From positions 1 through 34,922 of the forward strand of contig QGNN01000018.1 in assembly GCA_003228105.1 (NCBI GenBank): a DNA stretch of 34,922 bases, given 5' to 3'. Under the pieces are notes generated by a model that saw only the letters and a program-made list of their open reading frames with translations, was not told the origin of the DNA and did no database searches. Origin of the DNA: Chloroflexota bacterium (GTDB lineage: Bacteria > Chloroflexota > Dehalococcoidia > Lucifugimonadales > UBA826). A program made the position numbers and the translations under genes. This document shows positions 23,845 through 30,869 of the stretch, one piece after another (the first letter of the stretch is position 1; every line of letters starts with the position of its first letter).

Positions 23845-24330
23845 CTAATCTGCTAAATCTTCCAGAATAGAATCTATAGTATTTTTTGAAGCTGGGCGCA
23901 TATCAAATGCAAGTGATATCGCCTTATTTGGGTCAGTTGACGGTGTTGGAGTCTGCTCGGGTACAAATATTTCAAAAACCGTCATCATTACATTGCTATG
24001 ATAAAAAGTGTATTCCAACATCTTACTACAGTCAGGAACAACGCCAACATCATTCTTCTCGCACTTATCTTTAAACAAATCCACCTGTTTAATATCATCA
24101 TATGTAGAAATATTAATCGCACTTCCACCCAATTCACTTCCACCTAAGTCTAGTAAACAACTTACCGTTTCCTTAGAAAGGAACAGTGCTCTACCTATAT
24201 CCGCACACTCAGTAATGTTGTGTTTATCAAGTGCTTTAATAACTTCATCAGTATTTAGGAAGGTCTTTTCAGAACTACAGCCTACCAGTAAAGCAATTAG
24301 AAGCATCGATAGAACAATGAGTCTCTTCAT
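23845..24330 (-). CDS. Putative lipoprotein
   Basis: 161 aa. The N-terminus MKRLIVLSMLLIALLVGCSS is a clear lipoprotein signal with lipobox LVGC. The mature part has four further Cys (in TECADI, SCLLD, KCEKN, DCSKM), which could form two disulfides outside the cytoplasm, and a Pro/Thr-rich linker (EQTPTPSTDP) before the C-terminal helix. AAAGGG lies a few bases before the ATG. No family recognised. It sits inside the decayed element between repeat copies C and B. Confidence 0.65.
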   Translation of the reverse strand: MKRLIVLSMLLIALLVGCSSEKTFLNTDEVIKALDKHNITECADIGRALFLSKETVSCLLDLGGSELGGSAINISTYDDIKQVDLFKDKCEKNDVGVVPDCSKMLEYTFYHSNVMMTVFEIFVPEQTPTPSTDPNKAISLAFDMRPASKNTIDSILEDLAD

Positions 24331-24375
24331 GCTTACCCTTTCGATAAAAACCCGTAAAGCTTAATAACTGCAAAT

Positions 24376-24531
24376 GGTCACCCCAGCCCCAGTGGTGCGT
24401 TCCAAACACCGGCACTTTTTACAGGGACTGAGATGCCCATACAATGGTACACCCCAGCCCCACCAATAATGTGTTGAGGGGCTTCGTCTTTTAGGCTTAT
24501 CCACATAGGGAGCCTATCTCCACAAACACTT
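24376..24531 (-). repeat. Dispersed repeat, copy B (longest)
   Basis: On the leftward strand it contains, in order, the A2 block (GTGGAGATAGGCTCCC), TGTGGATAAGCC, AAGACGAAGCCCC, ACATT, GGGGCTGGGGTG, TACCATT, TCTCAGTCC and CACTGGGGCTGGGGTGACC. It is homologous to 1021-1144 plus 1238-1270. TAGGCT / AGCCTA can form a hairpin within it. Noncoding in both directions as far as I can see. Confidence 0.65.
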
Positions 24532-24712
24532 GAATACCCCTTCGTCCCTTCGCCCCTCAACTATGGATAGCCATTGTATAGATAGGGTTTTCAGTTGATA
24601 TTTGAACTAGTAAAAAGTGGCCGTTCTTTCTTCACCAAGAAAAGTCATATTTGCCAGATTATTATGATTTACTTATTTTCACCAAAATAAACCTAGATTG
24701 GAGGATTTATAC
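24532..24712. other. Gene-free spacer after repeat B
   Basis: No gene seen. The first 60 bases carry degenerate echoes of repeat blocks (TTCGTCCCTTCGCCCC, ACTATGGATAG). The rest is AT-rich leader of the next gene. Confidence 0.3.
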
Positions 24713-25011
24713 ATGGTTATTACATTTTTGGGATTCTATCGACCCTATTTCCGTGAGTCAGATGTTGAAACAATTAGAGTAACCGGCCAATTTTTACCTG
24801 AAATGAGGAAAAAGTGACTGCTTTCCCTTCAGCACTCCCTGACACCTGCAAGTTAATCGGTTCTTGGAATGTAAGTGATGGTGAAGCCCCTGGCGTCATG
24901 GTCGTAGAGGCAGACAGTTTTTCAGATATTCAATTTATTAACACGTATTATTCAGGCTGGCTTAACTTCGACTGGCACCCAATAAACACGGGTGGTGTAC
25001 CAAGAAGTTAG
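24713..25011 (+). pseudogene. DUF3303-like small protein split by a frameshift
   Basis: ATG 24713 has GGAGG eight bases upstream and encodes 34 residues (ITFLGFYRPYFRESDV then GQFLPEMRKK) before TGA 24815. A second frame starts with GTG 24814 overlapping that stop and continues VTAFPSALPDTCKLIGSWNV to WHPINTGGVPRS. Joined, the two give a protein of about 100 aa with the layout of DUF3303-type (dimeric ferredoxin-like fold) proteins. The junction is an A5-G run followed by TGA. It may be a disabled gene, two coupled genes, or a programmed shift at the A-run; decay is the simplest reading inside this island. Confidence 0.5.
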
Positions 25012-25076
25012 GACTAGGAATTACGACCTGATTAGTCATGATGGGTGGCGTCCCAGCGGCGCTACCTGTTATCACG

Positions 25077-25092
25077 ATAACTCGCACGTAAT
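25077..25092 (+). repeat. 16-bp direct repeat, right copy
   Basis: Identical to 23656-23671, 1.4 kb away in the same orientation. It lies at the 3' end of the small leftward membrane gene. Purpose unknown. Confidence 0.6.
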
Positions 25093-25096
25093 TCCA

Positions 25097-25282
25097 TTAT
25101 AGAAACCCTCTTAAAATCCTATAAACGCTATATATAATGGGGCCCCATAGTAGTAAAAAATGATTGCCAGGCTCAACATATATGAAAGTACCGAAGGTTA
25201 TACCACCAAACACGATACATATCGCAATTCCCCACCATACATCATTATTCGCATCGCGCTGTCGCCGAGTCGCTATACACAA
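25097..25282 (-). CDS. Small two-TM membrane protein
   Basis: 61 aa with a polar, basic N-terminus (RRQRDANNDV) followed by two hydrophobic segments (WWGIAICIVFGGITFGTFIY and FLLLWGPIIYSVYRIL) that make a hairpin in the membrane. The start is TTG 25282 at best, or a downstream internal codon, so the N-terminus is uncertain. No family recognised. It lies between the DUF3303-like remnant and the HTH gene in the decayed element. Confidence 0.4.
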   Translation of the reverse strand: MCIATRRQRDANNDVWWGIAICIVFGGITFGTFIYVEPGNHFLLLWGPIIYSVYRILRGFL

Positions 25283-25440
25283 TCATAGCGCCCAATTCTT
25301 GGACTAATCGCTTAATGCTTACCAAACTTGGCATTAATCCTGTTTCTTGCATCTTTCCTTCTTACCTTCCAAAATAATGGCTGTATAATGTCTTAAACTG
25401 TTAATAATAACGTCTTAATTTGGCAATTTTAATAGGACTG

Positions 25441-25953
25441 GTGAGCAAAAAAATGCCGAAAATAAAAGAGAATATAGACCAGATGAAAGAGGCCTATCAG
25501 TTGTGGGGTGAACGAATCCACACCCAAAAAACTATTTTGCAGGAACTGAAGGCGAAATATAGAAGACAGGCTGTTAGCTCTAGGACAATATCTCGTTGGA
25601 TAAAAGAGTTTAATTCTGCCTCTTTTAATGAAAGTGAGCAGGACAAGAAGTATGAGTGGCGCTCCTTAACCAAATATGAGATTCCGTGGCAGGACGGCAA
25701 ACTTGCTAACTATCTAAACAGCGAATATCACCATCAGACAGGCACCATGGCGACTGGGCGGCAAGTAAAGTGGTTGTGGCGTGCGTGGCATGCTTCAGAT
25801 GGGGCAAATCTCACCCCACGAGATGACATAAAACGGTATTGGACTAACCTGATTAAGCAGGCCAATGACGAGACTGAAAAAGAACAGAACAATACCTTTT
25901 ATTATTACTTCAATATGAAAAGAAGAATAAGCGAGGATAGCAACGAGTCTTAG
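25441..25953 (+). CDS. Putative HTH DNA-binding protein of the integrated element
   Basis: About 170 aa if started at GTG 25441 (AGGA a few bases upstream) or ATG 25453. The N-terminal part has a helix-turn-helix look: TQKTILQELKAKYRRQ then VSSRTISRWIKEF, as in transposase or terminase small-subunit type domains. The rest is Trp-rich and polar with no family I know (WLWRAWHASDG). It could be a replication or mobility accessory protein. Its last codons overlap the beginning of the degenerate HTH sequence that follows. Confidence 0.5.
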   Translation: MSKKMPKIKENIDQMKEAYQLWGERIHTQKTILQELKAKYRRQAVSSRTISRWIKEFNSASFNESEQDKKYEWRSLTKYEIPWQDGKLANYLNSEYHHQTGTMATGRQVKWLWRAWHASDGANLTPRDDIKRYWTNLIKQANDETEKEQNNTFYYYFNMKRRISEDSNES

Positions 25954-26059
25954 ACAACAAGTAAAGATACTGGGGATTTCTCCCGCATATCTAAGTTTGA
26001 TGATTAATGGGAAACGTAATTGCCAGCCTTGGTGGCCTGTACAGTCAGCTTCAATTTAG
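25946..26059 (+). pseudogene. Second, degenerate copy of the HTH sequence at 26181
   Basis: Without an ATG, this frame reads SLRQQVKILGISPAYLSLMI then NGKRNCQPW, clearly related to SLRQQAEILGVNAGHLSRMI then NGKRPW of the next HTH gene. The DNA is similar too (AGTCTTAG.CAACAAG). A stop follows at 26057. It is a diverged tandem duplicate that has lost its start. Confidence 0.6.
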
Positions 26060-26088
26060 ATTAATGAGTTAATAGGAAGAACAGGTAG

Positions 26089-26166
26089 ATGAATAAACGA
26101 ATCAAAATAATCATTCCAATTTTAGTTATCCTGATTCTTTACCAACTTTTTCAGCGGTTTATGTAA
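26089..26166 (+). CDS. 25-aa single-TM micro-protein
   Basis: From ATG 26089 the frame encodes MNKRIK, then a strongly hydrophobic IIIPILVILILY, then QLFQRFM and stop. GGAAG lies about ten bases upstream. This is the look of a type I toxin-like or regulatory membrane peptide. Its stop is 14 bases before the HTH gene, suggesting one transcript. Confidence 0.4.
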   Translation: MNKRIKIIIPILVILILYQLFQRFM

Positions 26167-26180
26167 TACAGGAGCACAAA

Positions 26181-26456
26181 ATGAGTCTTAGGCAACAAGC
26201 AGAAATACTTGGAGTTAACGCTGGTCATTTAAGTCGCATGATTAACGGAAAGCGCCCGTGGAATGAGGATGTGTATTACCGATACCGTAAATTACTTGGC
26301 AACACTTTTGGCAACACTAAGGTAAAATATGACGGTTACACACCGCAGGAATCGTACTTGGCGCATTCGTCTAGCGGCCTAGGACACCGCCCTCTCAAGG
26401 CGGAGATCACGGGTTCGAATCCCGTATGCGCTACCACGTTGAAGTTAAAAAGGTGA
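26181..26456 (+). CDS. Cro/C1-type HTH protein whose 3' end reads through tRNA-Glu
   Basis: The first about 58 residues form a lambda-repressor-type HTH (LRQQAEILGVNAGHLSRMI, then NGKRPW). CAGGAG lies seven bases before the ATG. From about residue 60 the frame runs across the whole tRNA-Glu gene (26360-26436) on the same strand, so the C-terminal 30 or so residues are tRNA sequence and are unlikely to be the original end. This is what is expected if the element's gene was cut at the attachment site. The DNA-binding part may still be functional. Confidence 0.55.
   Translation: MSLRQQAEILGVNAGHLSRMINGKRPWNEDVYYRYRKLLGNTFGNTKVKYDGYTPQESYLAHSSSGLGHRPLKAEITGSNPVCATTLKLKR
26360..26436 (+). tRNA. 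tRNA-Glu (CUC)
   Basis: Acceptor GGCGCAT / ATGCGCT (first pair G-T), anticodon stem CCGCC / GGCGG with loop CTCTCAA (anticodon CTC at 26394-26396), T-arm GGGTTCGAATCCC, encoded CCA. Its 5' 45 bases are duplicated in degraded form at 23199. Confidence 0.93.
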
Positions 26457-27124
26457 GTTCTCAGGTTCCTAAAAAAAAATGCCCTCTATGTCTGTCGGCT
26501 TACGTAGATATTTTATTTACCAGTGCTAGGAAAAAATTAGAACGCCAATACTTATCTTGTGATAGTTGTGGGCTGGTATTTGTTCCAAGTCAGTATCAAT
26601 TAACTGTCGACGAACAGCGTGATCGATACTTGGAACACAATAATTTACCTACGGACCCTGGCTATCGGAAGTTTCTTGGTAGACTGAAAAACCAAATCAT
26701 TCCATATCTAATACCAGGCCAGACTGGGTTGGACTATGGTTCTGGCCCAGGACCTACCTTAGCTCTAATGCTGGAATCAGAGGGTTTCAGAATGGAGATG
26801 TTTGATCCTATTTTTGCTAATCATCAAGAAAATCTGGATAAATTATATGATTTTGTAGTTAGTACTGAAACAGTGGAACATTTTACAAAACCCAACGAGG
26901 ATTTCCAGCTTTTACATGATCTAGTTAGACCGGGTGGCTTGATTGGAATTATGACATCTATCTTGTATGAGGGAATTAATTTTGAGGACTGGTACTATAG
27001 GTTGGATCCTACGCATATAAGTTTTTACAGACCTAAAACTATGGAGTTTGTTGCTGACCAATGGGACCTAGAATCATCATCACCATCGGAAAATATATAT
27101 ATATTTCGAAAACCCCTAGGATAG
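26453..27124 (+). CDS. Class I SAM-dependent methyltransferase with N-terminal zinc ribbon
   Basis: About 223 aa from GTG 26453; longer starts fall inside tRNA-Glu. An N-terminal C-P-L-C and C-D-S-C pair (about residues 8-45) forms a zinc-ribbon-like module. The SAM motif I is LDYGSGPGPTLALML, with an acidic residue after strand 2 (MEMFDP) and a motif-II region VVSTETVEHFTKPNEDF. This is the Methyltransf_23-type architecture; the substrate is unknown. It ends 12 bases before the aminotransferase gene, so the two are probably co-transcribed. Confidence 0.8.
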   Translation: MSSQVPKKKCPLCLSAYVDILFTSARKKLERQYLSCDSCGLVFVPSQYQLTVDEQRDRYLEHNNLPTDPGYRKFLGRLKNQIIPYLIPGQTGLDYGSGPGPTLALMLESEGFRMEMFDPIFANHQENLDKLYDFVVSTETVEHFTKPNEDFQLLHDLVRPGGLIGIMTSILYEGINFEDWYYRLDPTHISFYRPKTMEFVADQWDLESSSPSENIYIFRKPLG

Positions 27125-27136
27125 GTTACAGATAAA

Positions 27137-28288
27137 ATGGCAACAAATCTTCCAACCTTACTTGTTGATATTAAACCGGGTGTTATAGACCTTGGCTGGG
27201 GACATCCTTCATCACGACTCCATCCTTTCAATGAAGTAGGTGAAGCTTCATCTAGAATGTTCTCAAAGGGGGATAACTCTGCTTTACAGTATGGCGCAAC
27301 CCAGGGGTATGGACCCTTTTTAGAGAGCCTTGCATCGTTTTTGTCAGACCAGAAGGCATATCTTCCAGATGTGGATGCCCACAATTTATTTCTCACTGCC
27401 GGGGCCTCGCAGGCTTTGGATTTGGCCGCCACTATGTATGCGGACTCGGGGGATACAGTTGTGGTTGAAGAACCTACCTACTTCGTAATAGAAAAAATTT
27501 TCCAGGAACACTCTCTTAACATCGTTGGGATTCCCACCGATGGAGATGGACTGAATACAAAAGCGTTACAAGAACTTTTGGAAAATGGCCTAAGCCCGAA
27601 ATTTTTATATACGATTCCCACTTTTCAGAATCCAACAGGCTCTTCCTTAACCGAACAGAGAAGGATACATCTCATTGAGTTGGCTAATCGATATAATTTT
27701 CAAATATTTGCCGACGAGGTTTACCAACTCATTTACTTTGATCAAAATCCTCCGAGACCTATGATGTACTTTGATTCAGGGAATCGGGTTATATCCTTTG
27801 GGTCATTCTCCAAAATTTTGGCTCCAGGATTAAGAACGGGTTGGATACACTCATCGAGAGAAATTGTAGGTAAATTGTCAGATGCCGCACTAACCTTCAG
27901 TGGGGGCGGGTTCAATCATTACGCCTCTGCATTGATCAAAGAGGTAATAGATCTAGGCTATTTGGAATCAAATGTCAAAAAACTTAAGGCTGAATACCTT
28001 TCCAGGGCCCGAGAAATGGATAGGAGTTTAAAAGAATACTTTGGTACATCCATTTCGTATTCCTTTCCGAAAGGGGGGTACTATTTTTGGTTAAAATTTC
28101 CAGCAGGATTTGATTCAGATTCCTTCCTGCAGTCTGCAGAAGAGCACGGGGTTTCCTTTAGGCCTGGGAATGCTTTTTCTGAATCGGGTAGGTTTGGCAG
28201 GTACCTTAGGCTGACTTACACTCTTTTTGAGTCAGATGAAATCCGTGAGGGTGTGAAGCGGTTGGCAGAGGCGTACAAAAACACCTAA
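27137..28288 (+). CDS. PLP-dependent aminotransferase (class I/II, 2-aminoadipate-transaminase-like)
   Basis: 383 aa of the fold-type I aminotransferases without the GntR domain. Motifs: LQYGATQGYGPFLESLASFL, TAGASQALDLAATMY, the Asn of IPTFQNPTGSSL, the Asp-x-x-Tyr of FADEVYQLIYF, the PLP Lys in SFSKILAPGLRTGW and the C-terminal substrate Arg in RYLRLTYT. These resemble 2-aminoadipate (LysN-like), valine-pyruvate and MocR-type enzymes. Its last four bases overlap the stop of the convergent BtuF-like gene. Confidence 0.9.
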   Translation: MATNLPTLLVDIKPGVIDLGWGHPSSRLHPFNEVGEASSRMFSKGDNSALQYGATQGYGPFLESLASFLSDQKAYLPDVDAHNLFLTAGASQALDLAATMYADSGDTVVVEEPTYFVIEKIFQEHSLNIVGIPTDGDGLNTKALQELLENGLSPKFLYTIPTFQNPTGSSLTEQRRIHLIELANRYNFQIFADEVYQLIYFDQNPPRPMMYFDSGNRVISFGSFSKILAPGLRTGWIHSSREIVGKLSDAALTFSGGGFNHYASALIKEVIDLGYLESNVKKLKAEYLSRAREMDRSLKEYFGTSISYSFPKGGYYFWLKFPAGFDSDSFLQSAEEHGVSFRPGNAFSESGRFGRYLRLTYTLFESDEIREGVKRLAEAYKNT

Positions 28289-29199
28289 TTTACCTTCATC
28301 CATGCATTTGGTTCTGTTTTTCTCTGGAAAATATTTGGGTGAATGATCTCGCTGAGAATTTCGATTCCATCTATAATTCTTGGGCCCGGCCTACTGAAAT
28401 ATGCAGACCCATTTACTGCGTATATTTCGCCGTTATATTTTTTCCAAAAGTTGGATCCATTCAGTAAACTGAATTCCTCCATCGTTCTTTCCAAACCGAA
28501 CCCGCAAACCATTAACACTATTATTTGCGGCGAAGCTTCCAAAGCTTGTTCCCATGTGATTTCCCTCGATGGTTCTGCCTGATCTCCTAAAGCCGGACTG
28601 CCGCCTGCAATTTCAATCATCTCCGGGACCCAGTGACCTCCAATAAATGGAGGCTCCAACCATTCCAAACCCAATACGCTTGGTTTTTTAGAAGAGTCTG
28701 AAGATTTCGACTTGACGACATCGATCCTTCCATGGGCTTCACTCACCAGGGCCTTAGCATTTGCTTCTGTACAGGTTTGTTTCCCTATCTGGATGATGGA
28801 ATCCAAGATACCTTCAATATTGGAGGGTTCAAAGGAAAGAACTGTTTGATGCCCGCTTAATGTCCTGACACTCTCCTCTACTTGGCTGTAAGAAACGGCG
28901 CAAACCTCACAAAGCTCTTGGGTTAATATTAGATCAGGATTGGTAAATTCTAGAGCCTCGTTGTCAATGGAATAAATACCCGAACCAGAATGCAGAGCTT
29001 CAGTGATATGCTTATTTATTTCATGAGAATTGCTTCCTGAATGGTTGATAAGACTTTTGGTCACTACTTGAATTTCGCTGATTTCTTGAGGGTAATCGCA
29101 TTCATGAGTTATCCCCACTAGATTTTCTTTCAAACCAAGCGCGCAAACAATTTCTGTGGTGCTTGGAAGTAGAGAACAGATTCGTATTGTAGTCGACAC
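28285..29199 (-). CDS. BtuF-like cobalamin/iron-chelate binding protein, no signal peptide
   Basis: About 304 aa. The fold is of the periplasmic binding protein type (PBP2_TroA / BtuF-like): IRICSLLPSTTEIVCALGLKE, LVGITHECDYP, PDLILTQELCEVCAVSY and a second lobe with LGLEWLEPPFIGGHWVPEM. The CDYP and ELCEVCAV segments are common in stand-alone cobalamin-binding relatives. The N-terminus is taken at GTG 29199 with GAGG upstream (a TTG at 29229 is also in frame). There is no signal sequence or lipobox, and no permease or ATPase gene nearby, so it may act in the cytoplasm as a corrinoid-binding protein. Confidence 0.75.
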   Translation of the reverse strand: MSTTIRICSLLPSTTEIVCALGLKENLVGITHECDYPQEISEIQVVTKSLINHSGSNSHEINKHITEALHSGSGIYSIDNEALEFTNPDLILTQELCEVCAVSYSQVEESVRTLSGHQTVLSFEPSNIEGILDSIIQIGKQTCTEANAKALVSEAHGRIDVVKSKSSDSSKKPSVLGLEWLEPPFIGGHWVPEMIEIAGGSPALGDQAEPSREITWEQALEASPQIIVLMVCGFGLERTMEEFSLLNGSNFWKKYNGEIYAVNGSAYFSRPGPRIIDGIEILSEIIHPNIFQRKTEPNAWMKVN

Positions 29200-29325
29200 T
29201 TGGACCTCACTATAAGGGGAGTAGGACAATGGGGCTTAACTTTTTCTCCAGCTTGGATATACTAACATTGCAATTTATAGCAGAATTTTGATCTCTGAAA
29301 GCAATTAATTAGGTGGAGGGATGCT

Positions 29326-30411
29326 TTGTCTGAAGATTTTTCTACATACGTAACGGTTGAACAAATTATCCAGAGAGCTAGAAAGAATTTGGCCCAAGGA
29401 CCTTGGGACTATTTAGCGGGGGCTTCTGAATCTGAGACTACTATGAGGAGAAATAGGCTGGCTTTTGATAAGGTAGCCTTCCGGCCAAGGATTCTCGCTG
29501 ATGTTTCTAGTGTTAATCCTTCCACGACCTTCATAGGTCATCAAATACGGATACCGGTCTTATTGGCTCCTATTGGGTCACTTCAGGTTTTCATTCCGGA
29601 AGGCGGGGCGGCTGCCACTGCGGCAGCGGGGGGATTTGGCACTATGCACGTGGTTAGTTCTGTAACGCAACCATCCCTTGAAGAGACCTCTGCTACTACT
29701 GATTTCCCCAAGTCATATCAGCTTTATATCCATGGGGACTGGGAATGGACTAAAGAGATGATATCTAGAGTGAAGTCGGCCGACTATAAAGGGTTTTGTA
29801 TCACTGTAGATACCGCAAATTATAGCCGTAGAGAAAGACCGATGCTCAGCGGATGGACTCCGGTTTCAAGAAGAAACCCTGTAGACCCGAAATGGCAAGC
29901 TTCGGTTACATGGGACAGCATAGATAAGATAAAGTCAGAGGCAGGGGTACCTTTCATGCTAAAAGGTATAGCAACTGCAGAAGATGCCAAAATAGCGATA
30001 GAACACGGAGTCGATGTGGTGTGGATTTCCAATCACGGGGGTAGGCAGCTTGATCACGGACAGGGAACGATGGAAATGCTCCCTGAGATAGTTGAGGCAG
30101 TTGATGGTAAAGCTGAGATTGTGTTGGATGGCGGAGTGCAGAGGGGTTCTGATGTCGTGAAGGCGGTGGCCATGGGGGCTACAGCTGTGGCAATTGGTAA
30201 GATGCAAGGATGGGGGCTAGCTGCTGGAGGTGTCCCAGGGATGGTTAGAGTGCTTGAAATACTTGAAGAAGAGATAAGGATCGCTATGGGATTGATGGGT
30301 GTTACAGCGATAGACCAACTCAACCCTAATTATGTTTGTTCTGCCGACTTAGTGACTATGCCCCACGAAATGAGTTCATGGGTGAATATGCCTGTCGACA
30401 GAATTCCATAG
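29326..30411 (+). CDS. FMN-dependent alpha-hydroxy-acid dehydrogenase (lactate/glycolate oxidase family)
   Basis: 361 aa of the TIM-barrel FMN family that oxidises L-2-hydroxy acids. Seen: an N-terminal YLAGASESETT, RPRILADVS, PVLLAPIG, YQLYIHGD, the VDTANYSRRERP region, and the catalytic-site segment SNHGGRQLDHGQG with active-site His and Arg. The phosphate-binding LDGGVQRGSDVVKA and AVAIGK follow. The start is TTG 29326: GGAGG sits six bases upstream and the nearby ATG at 29321 is out of frame. It would pass electrons to oxygen or a quinone. Substrate not determinable. Confidence 0.9.
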   Translation: MSEDFSTYVTVEQIIQRARKNLAQGPWDYLAGASESETTMRRNRLAFDKVAFRPRILADVSSVNPSTTFIGHQIRIPVLLAPIGSLQVFIPEGGAAATAAAGGFGTMHVVSSVTQPSLEETSATTDFPKSYQLYIHGDWEWTKEMISRVKSADYKGFCITVDTANYSRRERPMLSGWTPVSRRNPVDPKWQASVTWDSIDKIKSEAGVPFMLKGIATAEDAKIAIEHGVDVVWISNHGGRQLDHGQGTMEMLPEIVEAVDGKAEIVLDGGVQRGSDVVKAVAMGATAVAIGKMQGWGLAAGGVPGMVRVLEILEEEIRIAMGLMGVTAIDQLNPNYVCSADLVTMPHEMSSWVNMPVDRIP

Positions 30412-30416
30412 GGAAG

Positions 30417-30779
30417 TCAGGGATTTTTGGCCTCTCCTTCGAGAATTGATTTTAAATTGTTCACGAAAGCACCTTTGGCGAGTACGGGATCGCATCCTAG
30501 AGAACGAGCAATCTCCATAGAATTTGTATCCTCGTGTGGTCCGTAGGCTATCATCTTGGGATTTAGCTTTTCATCTTCTTGAAAAATCCGTAATGCCTTT
30601 GACCAGAAATTTTGATCATATTCTAGGTCTGCAACAACGAAATCGATGTCAGATTCTTTGATCAATTTGTTTAACCGGTCGAGGTCAGAAACCCTTATAA
30701 CAGAAACACTTGAGCCAGCGGCCATCTGAATTCTGGGAAGAAACATCAGATTGTTTGATAACAAGAGTAATGTTGTCAC
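30417..30779 (-). CDS. Receiver-like (CheY-fold) protein, probably a pseudo-receiver
   Basis: 120 aa from a GTG with AAAGG upstream. The secondary-structure pattern is that of a CheY domain: LLLLSNN, VSVIRVSD, FVVADLEYD at the phosphorylation-strand position, then KMIAYGPHED and a C-terminal VLAKGAF where the conserved Lys would be. The acidic pair near the N-terminus that binds Mg is not present (SNN instead of DD), so it may be non-phosphorylatable. It is convergent with the FMN enzyme, five bases apart. Role unknown. Confidence 0.55.
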   Translation of the reverse strand: MTTLLLLSNNLMFLPRIQMAAGSSVSVIRVSDLDRLNKLIKESDIDFVVADLEYDQNFWSKALRIFQEDEKLNPKMIAYGPHEDTNSMEIARSLGCDPVLAKGAFVNNLKSILEGEAKNP

Positions 30780-30869
30780 TATTTACCTTTCACATTAATT
30801 AATTTAAGCGTATTTTAATACGAATCATATGATTTTATGTAAGTAGCCTATCAATTGGGGTGATTGGAT

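Larger units (their letters stand above)
23199..26436 (+). mobile_element. Decayed integrated element at a tRNA-Glu gene
   Basis: A stretch of about 3.2 kb bounded by the degenerate 5' tRNA-Glu fragment on the left and the complete tRNA-Glu on the right. Inside are only small, unrecognised or broken genes: a possible integrase remnant, a lipoprotein, micro-ORFs, two related HTH sequences and several repeats. An element recombining within the tRNA-Glu gene would leave this pattern, having supplied its own 5' half to restore the right-hand copy. No intact recombinase remains. Confidence 0.6.

Noticed and set aside
23656-25092. CRISPR array
   Set aside because: Repeats in this area are few, unequal in length and irregularly spaced, and no cas-like gene is present.
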